Origin: CAZXCG01 sp964639205
GTDB taxonomy: Bacteria; Bacillota; Clostridia; Oscillospirales; Acutalibacteraceae
Direction: 5' to 3'
DNA: 51,017 nucleotides
Assembly: GCA_964639205.1 (NCBI GenBank)
Contig: CAZXCG010000007.1
Coordinates: forward strand, 1-51,017
Shown here: positions 1 through 7,512 of the stretch, piece by piece
How the letters are laid out: every line of letters starts with the position of its first letter
Position numbering within the stretch: position 1 is the first letter of the stretch
Program-made: the position numbers and the translations under genes
The notes under the pieces: generated by a model
Databases searched by the model: none
What the model was told of the DNA's origin: nothing
What the model saw: only the letters and a program-made list of their open reading frames with translations

Positions 1-39
1 TAAAAGCTTCCGCGCTTTTTGCGAACTGCCGCAAATTGT

Positions 40-112
40 ACGGACACTACGACACCCCCTTACGGTAGTTTCTTGCTACCTAAAGGGGGTGTTTTTCTAC
101 TGTCCGTTTTTA
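40..112 (+). terminator. Nested stem-loop terminator of an off-window gene
   Basis: The inner stem pairs ACACCCCCTT with AAGGGGGTGT and is capped by GGTAG/CTACC. An outer arm ACGGACA (40-46) pairs with TGTCCGT (101-107). Runs of T follow both the inner and the outer stem on the plus strand, so it would end transcription of a plus-strand gene lying left of the window. On the minus strand no T run follows, so it is not a good leuA terminator. Confidence 0.6.
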
Positions 113-142
113 CCGTACCTGCGCAGGCTTTGCCGTTGAATT

Positions 143-1819
143 TTAATTTGCGGCTTCGGCGCGGTTTATTGCGTTAAGAACGCCGAGCAGGGACGCTACC
201 GAAACATTGTTTGCCGTTCCCACGCCGAAAATATTTTTACCGTCCGGTTTTTCCAGCTGAATATAGGAAACGGCCTTTGAGTCCGAGCCGCCGGAAATGG
301 CGTGCTGACTGTAGGACAGAAACCGGTAATTATTTATTCCCACATTCTTCAACGCGTTGAAGAATGCGTCGATCGGTCCGTTTCCGCTGCCGCTTGTGCT
401 GATTTCACTGTTAGGATTACCGTCCATCCTTATAACGCAGTCAATGCGCGTTGTGTCGCCGCAGTCTGTAATCTTGTGGCTTATAAGGTCATATTTTTTG
501 GGAGCGCTGAGATAATTTTTGTCGAACACCTCGAACAATTCCCTGGATATAAGCTCTCTGCCAAGCTCTTCGCAGCGCTTTTGAACCAGCGCGCCGAACT
601 CGGGGTGCATTTTTTTGGGTAAATCGTAACCGAAGCTGTGGTTCATAACAAACGCCGCGCCGCCCTTGCCGGACTGCGAGTTTATGCGGATAATAGGCTC
701 ATACTGCCGGCCTACGTCGGCAGGATCTATCGGCAAATACGGAACCTCCCAGTATTCGGTTCCCGAGTCTTTCATGTACTGCATACCCTTGTTAATGGCG
801 TCCTGGTGAGAACCGGAAAAGGCCGTGAATACCAGCTCGCCTATATATGGGTGGCGCTCGCCGATTTTCATATTTGTGCAGCGCTCGTAGATTTCACGGT
901 ATTTCGGAAGATCGGAGAAGTCAAGCTCGGGATCTACTCCCTGAGTATACATATTAAGTCCGACAGTAACAATGTCGAGGTTGCCGGTGCGCTCCCCGTT
1001 GCCGAACAGCGTTCCCTCAACGCGCTCCGCGCCCGCAAGCATTGCAAGCTCTGTTGCGGCTACGGCACAGCCGCGGTCGTTATGCGGATGCACGCTGATT
1101 ATTGCCGCCTCCCTGTTGTGAAGATGGCGGATGAAATACTCTATCTGGTCGGCGTATGTGTTGGCGGTACACATTTCGACCGTGTTCGGCAGATTGAGGA
1201 TTACGGGATTCTCTTTTGTTGAGCCGAGAGTTTCCATCACGCGCTCGCATATTTCAACGGCGTTGTCCATTTCGGTTCCGCTGAAGCTTTCGGGGGAATA
1301 TTCAAAACGAATGTTTGCGTCTGTGTCATATTCATCGGTCAGCTTTTTAATGAGCTTTGCGCCCTGCACGGCAATATCGGTGACGCCGTCCATATCTGTT
1401 TTGAAAACAACCTTCCTTTGAAGAGTGGAGGTTGAGTTGTAAAAATGCACGATTACATTTTTGGCTCCCCTGATTGCCTCAAAGGTTTTGCGTATCAGGT
1501 GCTCGCGCGCCTGCACAAGAACCTGTATGGTAACGTCGTCGGGAATATGCCCGCCCTGTATAAGCTCGCGGCAGATTTCGTACTCGGTTTCGGAGGCCGA
1601 GGGAAAGCCTATTTCAATTTCTTTAAAGCCCATATCGCAGAGCGCATGGAAAAATTCGAGCTTTTCTTCAAGGTTCATAGGGTCGATAAGAGCCTGATTG
1701 CCGTCGCGCAGATCAACGCTGCACCATATCGGCGCTTTGGTTATTACATTGTTTGGCCATTGCCTGTCAGGCAGATTAATCTGCTTGAAAGGAATGTACT
1801 TGTGAAAAGACGGTTTCAT
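143..1819 (-). CDS. leuA: 2-isopropylmalate synthase (LeuA type 2)
   Basis: It condenses acetyl-CoA with 2-ketoisovalerate, the first committed step of leucine synthesis, in the cytoplasm. The 558-residue protein has the opening typical of the long fungal/mycobacterial-type enzyme. The catalytic R38-D39 pair sits in the DLRDGNQ motif, the metal-binding HPHND motif is at about 244-248, and a GNGERTGN motif and a C-terminal LeuA allosteric domain follow. I chose ATG at 1819 because GGAGGTT lies 6-7 bases upstream; the 15-base upstream extension would start with TTG inside that ribosome site. The gene stands alone behind a T-box leader, so transcription should respond to uncharged tRNA. Identification is firm; feedback inhibition by leucine is known for the family and not tested here. 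Confidence 0.95.
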   Translation of the reverse strand: MKPSFHKYIPFKQINLPDRQWPNNVITKAPIWCSVDLRDGNQALIDPMNLEEKLEFFHALCDMGFKEIEIGFPSASETEYEICRELIQGGHIPDDVTIQVLVQAREHLIRKTFEAIRGAKNVIVHFYNSTSTLQRKVVFKTDMDGVTDIAVQGAKLIKKLTDEYDTDANIRFEYSPESFSGTEMDNAVEICERVMETLGSTKENPVILNLPNTVEMCTANTYADQIEYFIRHLHNREAAIISVHPHNDRGCAVAATELAMLAGAERVEGTLFGNGERTGNLDIVTVGLNMYTQGVDPELDFSDLPKYREIYERCTNMKIGERHPYIGELVFTAFSGSHQDAINKGMQYMKDSGTEYWEVPYLPIDPADVGRQYEPIIRINSQSGKGGAAFVMNHSFGYDLPKKMHPEFGALVQKRCEELGRELISRELFEVFDKNYLSAPKKYDLISHKITDCGDTTRIDCVIRMDGNPNSEISTSGSGNGPIDAFFNALKNVGINNYRFLSYSQHAISGGSDSKAVSYIQLEKPDGKNIFGVGTANNVSVASLLGVLNAINRAEAAN

Positions 1820-1856
1820 AAAAATAACCTCCAAATATAGTTACTCAAAATAAATA

Positions 1857-2123
1857 AAAAATCGCCCCTAAAAAGGGACGATGATAAATCGCGGTACCAC
1901 CCAAATTCAAGCGCGCTTCGCAGCACGCTCCTCTGCGGCTTCCAACAAAGCCTTGACGGATAACGGGGTCTGCCGTTTTGCCTTACTCAAGTTCAGACAA
2001 AAAACTCGGGGACGAGTTATACATACGCGCCGTCTCGTCAATTTACACCGGACATTGACTCTCTTTGCAAACAAACGCGCATCTTGTTTCCCTTCACAGT
2101 TTTTAGGAGCATATTCTTATTTA
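1857..2123 (-). promoter_or_regulatory. T-box leader of leuA, probably tRNA-Leu specific
   Basis: On the minus strand the conserved T-box sequence GGGTGGTACCGCG (about 1890-1902) lies just before a terminator hairpin (ATCGTCCCT/AGGGGCGAT, 1861-1883) followed by a T run. Binding of uncharged tRNA to the T-box bulge forms the antiterminator. An AGAGAGT element (about 2060) and a GGTG apical motif fit Stem I. The likely specifier is CTC (Leu) at 2016-2014, which agrees with the leuA gene downstream. The T-box and terminator are plain in the sequence; the specifier position is my inference from the layout. Confidence 0.9.
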
Positions 2124-2129
2124 AAATAA

Positions 2130-2158
2130 ATAATAGCGTGTATCGGACGATTTGTCAA
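2130..2158 (-). promoter_or_regulatory. Sigma-A promoter of leuA
   Basis: TTGACA (2158-2153) and TATTAT (2135-2130) are separated by exactly 17 bases on the minus strand, placing the transcript start near 2123 at the head of the T-box leader. Confidence 0.85.
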
Positions 2159-2271
2159 GTCTTTTACTTAAATTTTTGTTTTGTGCGGAAAAATCCGAAA
2201 CTGACCCTCTGCTTTTTACTTATAATTGTGCATTTGAGGAATACAAATTATATGTTAAACTAAACATATAA

Positions 2272-2437
2272 CTTAGGCAAAGACGTCCCCCGCCTCTAAG
2301 GCGGCAAAGAGCGCTTCACAACTCCGGCGGAAGAGATATTTCCGCCGAAGCGCTGCAAGGTCGGACGCTGCCCGCACGCTGCAATCTGTCGCAGGCTGTC
2401 TTTCAAGCCAACCTGCCGGAGCGCCGCTCCGATTAAA
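2272..2437 (+). repeat. Leader-type intergenic repeat, copy A (upstream of B6 kinase)
   Basis: This stretch opens with CTTAGGCAAAGACGTCC, followed by a small CCGCCTCTAAGGCGG hairpin, a larger hairpin (TCCGGCGGAA/TTCCGCCG inside GAGCGCTTC/GAAGCGCT), and a closing GGAGCGCCGCTCCGATTAAA. The same opening, small hairpin and GCTCCGATTAAA ending occur upstream of murC on the minus strand. In both places it would lie in the 5' untranslated region of the next gene. Function unknown. It could be a structured regulatory leader or a mobile intergenic repeat. Confidence 0.5.
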
Positions 2438-2458
2438 AATATTCGGAGGCTGTTTATT

Positions 2459-3295
2459 ATGGGAAACAAACGCAGAAAAGTTTTGCTAATCACCGATATT
2501 TCGACTGTCGGCGGTTGCTCCGCTTCCGTAATGTCTGCCGTTCTTCCGCCTCTCGGATGTACGCCGTGCATACTTCCTACGGCAGTGCTTTCTTCTCATA
2601 CCGGGGGCTTTTGCCGGCCTGCAAAGCAGTATTTGACCGACTTTATGCGTGCAAGCGCCGAGCATTACGAGCGGGAGAATATAAATTTCGACGCAATTTT
2701 AATCGGATGGCTTGCCGATGACGAGCAGGCGCAAATATGCAATAAGCTTACGGAAATGAACCCGGACGCGCTTGTGCTGCTCGATCCGGTTATGGCGGAC
2801 AACGGCGGATTTTACAGCGGATTTGATGAATCCGCCGTATTCCGGCTGAAGAGCCTTGCAAAAAGCAGCGCGCTTATAACTCCGAATTTAACGGAGGCGC
2901 TGCTGCTTCTCGGCAAGAATCCGCAGCGGGCATGTAATCAAAGCTTCACTCCAAAGCAGGTTGAAGAGCTTATGCGGGGGCTGTCGGAGCTTTGCCTTAA
3001 AGCGGCGGTACTTAAAGGCGTTTTTGTGCAGGGAACCGGGTGGTGCAATGTCTGCATGGATAAGGAAAACAAAAAAATGTATGTGCTGCCCTTTGAAAAG
3101 CTGCCTTTATCTTATCCCGGCACAGGCGATATTTTTGCGTCCCTTCTTGCAGGGAAAATTTTAAACGGCTCATCTGTTGATCAAGGAGTGGAATTTGCGG
3201 CGAAATTTATTGCGTCTGCAATTTCTTATACCGCCCGGGCGGGTACCGAGCCGAGGGAGGGCGTTTCGTTAGAGAACAGCATCGGTTTACTGTAA
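2459..3295 (+). CDS. Pyridoxal/pyridoxine kinase, PdxY-like (ribokinase fold)
   Basis: It probably phosphorylates vitamin B6 vitamers with ATP in the cytoplasm. The 278-residue protein has the ribokinase fold of the PdxK/PdxY group: a glycine-rich start (STVGGCSAS), the ALVLLDPVMADNG segment, the ITPNLTEA stretch and the anion-hole/catalytic motif YPGTGDIF near residue 219, where Asp is the general base. GGAGG lies 9 bases before the ATG. An ECF substrate-binding membrane protein follows 92 bases downstream, which supports a vitamin salvage role. The phosphomethylpyrimidine kinase ThiD is the main alternative in this superfamily, but the overall sequence is closer to pyridoxamine kinase. Confidence 0.8.
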   Translation: MGNKRRKVLLITDISTVGGCSASVMSAVLPPLGCTPCILPTAVLSSHTGGFCRPAKQYLTDFMRASAEHYERENINFDAILIGWLADDEQAQICNKLTEMNPDALVLLDPVMADNGGFYSGFDESAVFRLKSLAKSSALITPNLTEALLLLGKNPQRACNQSFTPKQVEELMRGLSELCLKAAVLKGVFVQGTGWCNVCMDKENKKMYVLPFEKLPLSYPGTGDIFASLLAGKILNGSSVDQGVEFAAKFIASAISYTARAGTEPREGVSLENSIGLL

Positions 3296-3387
3296 CGGCT
3301 GTTGTTTTATTTCGGATTTTTATTTTATTTAATTCCATTTATTTAATTTTATTTTAAATTCTTGTTGAAAGGAAAGAAAAGCTGAAA

Positions 3388-3960
3388 ATGAGGAACGTTA
3401 AAAGCTCGACGTTTAAGCTGGTTTTTATCGCCCTGATGGCGGCGGTTGTATTCGTAACCACATATTTTATCAAAATTTCAATTCCCACTCCGGCAGGGTA
3501 TACCATGTTAAAAGCGGGCAACATCTTCTGTCTGCTTGCAGGTATGCTGTTGGGCGGAGTATACGGAGGTCTCGCGGCGGGCATAGGTTCTATGCTTTAC
3601 GACCTTACGGATCCGGCGTTTGTAGCGTCCGCTCCTTTTACGCTTGTGTTTTTCTTTATGATGGCTTTTGTCTGCGGAGCGGTAAGCTCTGTCGGCAAAA
3701 AAAGAGGCAGACAAACGCTGTGGAATATCATAGGCGCGGTAAGCGGCTCGGTTACATATATGGTTCTGTACTTTTCAAAGAGCATAATAGTGCTTATGCT
3801 GGGCTCAAGCGCGTTTCTGCCTGCGCTTGAGGCAAACGCCGTAAAAATGGTAACGTCGCTTATCAACGCAGTAACGGCGACCGTCTTTTCATGCCTGCTT
3901 GCGCCGGTACTCCAAAAAGCGCTTTCCCGCTTTTCGAATGCAGCTTCCGGCAAGGGCTGA
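3388..3960 (+). CDS. ECF transporter S component, probably for vitamin B6
   Basis: This is a 190-residue integral membrane protein with about five or six hydrophobic segments. It has the layout of ECF-type vitamin-binding S components: a short basic N-terminus, a first helix with AALMAAVVFVTTYF, and a glycine/alanine-rich AGMLLGGVYGGLAAGIGSMLYD segment. Such proteins bind a vitamin outside the cell and work with a shared EcfA-A'-T module, none of which is in this window. Placement directly after a B6 kinase suggests a pyridoxine-type substrate (PdxU-like). The family call is firm; the substrate is inferred from context. GAAAGG lies upstream of the ATG. Confidence 0.75.
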   Translation: MRNVKSSTFKLVFIALMAAVVFVTTYFIKISIPTPAGYTMLKAGNIFCLLAGMLLGGVYGGLAAGIGSMLYDLTDPAFVASAPFTLVFFFMMAFVCGAVSSVGKKRGRQTLWNIIGAVSGSVTYMVLYFSKSIIVLMLGSSAFLPALEANAVKMVTSLINAVTATVFSCLLAPVLQKALSRFSNAASGKG

Positions 3961-4002
3961 TAAACAGACCGGCGCATTTGCTTTTGCCGAGGGTTAAATT
4001 TG

Positions 4003-4031
4003 AGCCGAAGCTCGGAACTTCGGCTTTTTTG
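4003..4031 (+). terminator. Terminator after the B6 gene pair
   Basis: AGCCGAAG (4003-4010) pairs with CTTCGGCT (4018-4025) and is followed by a run of six T on the plus strand. Confidence 0.8.
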
Positions 4032-4114
4032 CTTTTAAATAAGACGAAATCCAACGTAAATTTAACGGTTATTTGAAAATTGTGTGTTGTATATTGAACA
4101 TTATATGAAAACGC

Positions 4115-4143
4115 TTGACATATGCTTAAATAAGCAATATAAT
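4115..4143 (+). promoter_or_regulatory. Promoter and palindromic operator of the MarR/citrate synthase unit
   Basis: TTGACA (4115-4120) and TATAAT (4138-4143) are 17 bases apart. The spacer is almost filled by the palindrome TGCTTAAATAAGCA (4123-4136), a position where a bound repressor would block RNA polymerase. A second short palindrome, TTAACTGTTAA, lies about 30 bases downstream of the -10. MarR proteins usually bind such palindromes at their own promoter, so autoregulation is likely. Confidence 0.7.
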
Positions 4144-4210
4144 AATATCAAAATTGTAACAATGTTAACTGTTAATGATGTTCAATAAATTTGTCTTTTA
4201 GGAGGGCTTT

Positions 4211-4729
4211 ATGCCGAATAACGGACGGATTACTTCCAACGCCGCCGAAGGCGGCGCGGAATTATCGGAGGCTGAGCTTGACATCGGAATACTCAGCGCG
4301 ATTCACAGTCTGACAAGGTTTAATATAGGCGCTATTTTAGGCGACCTTTCGCAAATGGAATTTATGGTGCTTTATATCATAAGCAATCAAAACGCCCCGT
4401 CAATTTATTCGGGAAAATACATAAACGTTTCGTCTATTGCCAATATGCTTGAGGTGTCTACCCCCGCCGTCTCGCGGCTGTTAAGGGGACTTGAGGAAAG
4501 ATCGCTTATCGAACGTGTTACCGACAGCGAAAACCGCCGGAACACATACGTCCGCATTACGGAAAAGGGCTGCAACGCCTTAAAAAAGGGTGAAAAAATC
4601 ATTTCCGAATTTTCCGTAGGGATTACAAGAAGACTTGGAAGAGATAAAATCCGCAAAATCTGCGGTTTGTCCGCCGAGCTTGCCGGAGCCGTTCGCGAGG
4701 AACTTGCGCTTATATCCGCAAAAAGATAA
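4211..4729 (+). CDS. MarR-family transcriptional regulator
   Basis: A 172-residue protein with a winged helix-turn-helix: the recognition region VSSIANMLEVSTPAVSRLL (about residues 75-93) is followed by the family-typical wing ERVTDSENRRNTYVRITEKG. MarR proteins act as dimers, usually repressors released by small phenolic or other ligands. An AGGAGGG site lies 6 bases before the ATG. Citrate synthase follows after 26 bases, and a palindrome sits in the promoter, so this protein probably controls itself and the citrate synthase. The ligand cannot be read from the sequence. Confidence 0.88.
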   Translation: MPNNGRITSNAAEGGAELSEAELDIGILSAIHSLTRFNIGAILGDLSQMEFMVLYIISNQNAPSIYSGKYINVSSIANMLEVSTPAVSRLLRGLEERSLIERVTDSENRRNTYVRITEKGCNALKKGEKIISEFSVGITRRLGRDKIRKICGLSAELAGAVREELALISAKR

Positions 4730-4755
4730 CGGACAATTTATTTGGGGGGATGTAT

Positions 4756-6132
4756 ATGAACACGTGGTTAAAAGAAAACGAGTATTCAAAAATGAACAGC
4801 AGCCTCGAGCATCTGGCTGAAATTTGTTTTGAAAACAGTCAAATTGACCAGTCGCTTTACACAAAATACGACGTAAAGCGCGGACTTCGCGATGTTAACG
4901 GAAAGGGCGTATTAACGGGGCTTACCGACATTTCCGAAATCCGTCAGAACAAAATTGTGGACGGCAAAACCGTTCCGACCGACGGCAAGCTGTTTTACAG
5001 AGGCTACAATATTAATGATCTTACAAACGGCTTTATGACCGACAAACGCTTCGGCTTTGAAGAAATAACCTATCTTCTGCTTTTCGGCAAGCTGCCGAAG
5101 CTTGAGGAGCTTGAAAGCTTTAACCGTCTTCTTGCCGGTTACCGCACGTTGCCCACCAATTTTGTGCGTGACGTTGTAATGAAAGCGCCCACAAACGATA
5201 TGATGAATACGCTTGCAAGAAGCGTGCTTACTCTTTATTGCTATGATTCAAACGCCAACGATATTTCGCTTGCCAATGTTTTGCGCCAGTGTATTCAGCT
5301 TATAGCCGTATTCCCGCTTTTGTCCGTTTACGGCTACCATGCTTATAATCATTACTGTCTGGGAGGCAGTCTGTATATTCACGCTCCCGAGCCGGAACTT
5401 TCCACGGCGGAAAATATTCTGGTAATGCTCAGACCCGACCAAAAGTACACGACGCTCGAAGCACGTGTGCTCGACCTTGCGTTGGTGCTGCACGCCGAGC
5501 ATGGCGGCGGAAATAACTCCACCTTTACAACTCATGTGGTAACAAGCTCCGGTACGGACACATACTCTACAATTGCCGCGGCGCTCAGCTCGCTTAAGGG
5601 ACCGAAGCACGGCGGAGCAAACCTCAAGGTTATGGGTATGTTTGAGGAAATGAAAGACGCGATTAAAGATTGGAATGACGACGAAGAAATCGACGCGTAT
5701 CTGCAAAAGCTGCTTCACAAAGAGGCTTTTGATAAATCGGGGCTGATTTACGGTATGGGTCATGCGGTTTATTCTATTTCCGACCCGAGAGCCAAAATCC
5801 TTAAAGGCTTTGTTGAAAAGCTCGCTGTTGAAAAGGGTATGGAGGATGAATTTACCCTGTATTCAAATGTTGAACGCCTCGCGCCGATAGTTATCGGCAG
5901 AGAAAAGAAGATTTTTAAAGGCGTAAGCGCAAACGTCGATTTTTACAGCGGCTTTATTTACAGTATGCTCGGACTGCCCAAGGAGCTGTTTACCCCGATT
6001 TTTGCAATCGCAAGAATTTCCGGCTGGAGCGCCCACCGTTTAGAGGAGCTGATAAACGCCGGCAAAATTATACGCCCCGCTTATAAAAGTATTTCCGTAG
6101 AAAAGGAGTATGTTTCCCTAAACGAAAGATAA
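4756..6132 (+). CDS. gltA: Citrate synthase
   Basis: It makes citrate from oxaloacetate and acetyl-CoA. The protein is about 458 residues long with the long N-terminal extension seen in many Clostridia. Visible active-site segments are HAEHGGGNNSTFTTHV (His), GMGHAVYSISDPRA (catalytic His) and VSANVDFYSGF (catalytic Asp). Two ATGs lie close together; I chose 4756 because the GGGGGG site is 7 bases upstream of it, while the ATG at 4750 is almost touching it. It shares a transcript with the MarR gene. In anaerobes of this kind it usually feeds glutamate synthesis through a partial TCA branch; aconitase and isocitrate dehydrogenase are not in the window. 2-Methylcitrate synthase is a less likely alternative. 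Confidence 0.92.
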   Translation: MNTWLKENEYSKMNSSLEHLAEICFENSQIDQSLYTKYDVKRGLRDVNGKGVLTGLTDISEIRQNKIVDGKTVPTDGKLFYRGYNINDLTNGFMTDKRFGFEEITYLLLFGKLPKLEELESFNRLLAGYRTLPTNFVRDVVMKAPTNDMMNTLARSVLTLYCYDSNANDISLANVLRQCIQLIAVFPLLSVYGYHAYNHYCLGGSLYIHAPEPELSTAENILVMLRPDQKYTTLEARVLDLALVLHAEHGGGNNSTFTTHVVTSSGTDTYSTIAAALSSLKGPKHGGANLKVMGMFEEMKDAIKDWNDDEEIDAYLQKLLHKEAFDKSGLIYGMGHAVYSISDPRAKILKGFVEKLAVEKGMEDEFTLYSNVERLAPIVIGREKKIFKGVSANVDFYSGFIYSMLGLPKELFTPIFAIARISGWSAHRLEELINAGKIIRPAYKSISVEKEYVSLNER

Positions 6133-6155
6133 ATACAAACTCGCGGTCATTCAAA

Positions 6156-6184
6156 ACGTCGGATATTATCCGGCGTTTTTTTGT
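6156..6184 (+). terminator. Terminator after citrate synthase
   Basis: ACGTCGGAT (6156-6164) pairs with ATCCGGCGT (6168-6176, one G-U) and is followed by a run of T. Confidence 0.85.
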
Positions 6185-6185
6185 T

Positions 6186-6217
6186 TTCAATAAGGGCTTT
6201 GCCCCGCCATTATATAT
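6186..6217 (+). repeat. GGGGCTTTGCCCC intergenic repeat, copy 1
   Basis: This copy reads TTCAATAAGGGCTTTGCCCC followed by GCCATTATATA. The same core with the same TTCAATA left flank and CATTATA right flank recurs at 13165-13197, 31658-31690 and 50008-50045, and a partial copy is at 15500-15521. All five copies lie between genes. Confidence 0.65.
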
Positions 6218-6311
6218 CAAAACAATCTTATGCCGGCGCATTTATTCAAGGTGTTGCTTTAAAAAATTCATATATTGCTTTTTGAAAAGGCAAAACAGCA
6301 CTTTTTCCTTA

Positions 6312-6340
6312 TTGACTTTTTATCTTTAAAATGTTAATCT
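6312..6340 (+). promoter_or_regulatory. Promoter upstream of the membrane-anchored unknown gene
   Basis: TTGACT (6312-6317) and TAATCT (6335-6340) are 17 bases apart. It leaves a leader of about 140 bases before the next ATG. The leader holds a GC-rich imperfect hairpin (CCGCCTCCGGAGCGGCGG) and nothing else I can name. Confidence 0.55.
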
Positions 6341-6488
6341 GAAAATAAAGCGGATACACCCTTTTTCCGCGATAACCTCAGCGCGGACGCACCGCCTCCG
6401 GAGCGGCGGGTTCGGATTTGGATTTCAGCGCTTTTATCAAATATTCGGCGGCGAAAGAACCGCTGTTTGCATACACGCAGCAACGGAG

Positions 6489-7418
6489 ATGAAGAAGTTG
6501 TCTCAAAGGAATGAAAAAGGGAATGGAAGCGGTTTCAAAAGTCGCCCGCGCGCTGCAAAATTTATTGTAATTTTTGTTGTTGCCGTGCTTTTCGCGGCGG
6601 CAGCTGTTTTTGCATTAATTACACGCGGCGATGAAGAAGCGGATACGGTCCCGGACGATATAATTACACAAATTTCCGGCTATAAGGGATATACGCGCGT
6701 TGTTTCTCGGGAAGAATTTGACTTTTTCAAGGCGCTTGTTGCGCGCGACCTTGAAAACGGCGCGGACGATGAGACTGTTGAAGACGCGACGCGGGAATAT
6801 ATAAATACCGTAAACGCGGAGTTTTATTTGGGCAGCAAGCTCGGGCTCTGCGAAGTATATGATTTTTCCGCTATGCAGTATCGAATGGAAACGGAAAATG
6901 CGGACCGTCAGGCAAAAAGCGAGAGCGGAGAGGTGTTTTACGGACCTCAGTCGTTTACTTTGACAACTTATTTTCAATATATTTACAGTAATTTACAAAG
7001 CGACTTGCTCAATTATTTGGTTTCCAACGCAACCGAGGATATGCTTCGGGGCGCGCGCGATTATTATGACGCCACGCCGTCGCTGCATCAATCGCTGCAA
7101 TCGATTACATATAAAATCACCGAAAACGGCGCGTCGGAAACGGTAAATATTACGGCGGACGAATACCGCACGCTGCAAAATTCGGACGAAACGCTGGCGG
7201 ATTTCATATCGGAAGCAGACGAGGGCGACACGATGACTTACGAATATTCAGGGGTTACAAGAGAGGTTGAGCTTGTAAGCGTTGAATATGCCGAAGCGAC
7301 CTTTGAGGACAATGCCGCCGTAATTTTACGGTATTATATTTCCGAAAACGTGCTCGACGGGCTTATTGAAACAGTTGCCGAAAACAATCCGGTTGAATTC
7401 AGCGCGCAGGGGGAATAG
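6489..7418 (+). CDS. Membrane-anchored extracytoplasmic protein, unknown function
   Basis: I do not recognise a named family. The 309 residues comprise a basic cytoplasmic N-terminus (1-24), one transmembrane helix (about 25-45) and an outside domain of about 260 residues, acidic and rich in Asp, Glu, Tyr and Asn. The helical part (residues 70-190) loosely resembles the N-terminal chaperone region of SurA/PrsA-type folding factors, but no parvulin domain is visible. It lies 94 bases upstream of the large dockerin protein and may share its transcript, so a role in folding or export of that protein is possible. CGGAG is only one base before the ATG; TTG at 6498 is an alternative start. Confidence 0.6.
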   Translation: MKKLSQRNEKGNGSGFKSRPRAAKFIVIFVVAVLFAAAAVFALITRGDEEADTVPDDIITQISGYKGYTRVVSREEFDFFKALVARDLENGADDETVEDATREYINTVNAEFYLGSKLGLCEVYDFSAMQYRMETENADRQAKSESGEVFYGPQSFTLTTYFQYIYSNLQSDLLNYLVSNATEDMLRGARDYYDATPSLHQSLQSITYKITENGASETVNITADEYRTLQNSDETLADFISEADEGDTMTYEYSGVTREVELVSVEYAEATFEDNAAVILRYYISENVLDGLIETVAENNPVEFSAQGE

Positions 7419-7512
7419 CAAAAATTCTTTTTTTGCGTCTTCCGAAGCCGAAAAACCGTATCCCGATATTTTATAGATTTAATATTATAACTAATAAAAA
7501 GGAGAGAAAGTC

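Noticed and set aside
638..1222. 194-codon plus-strand open frame
   Set aside because: It lies wholly inside leuA on the other strand, has no ribosome site or recognisable domain, and leuA is certain. Such frames come from the codon bias of the region.
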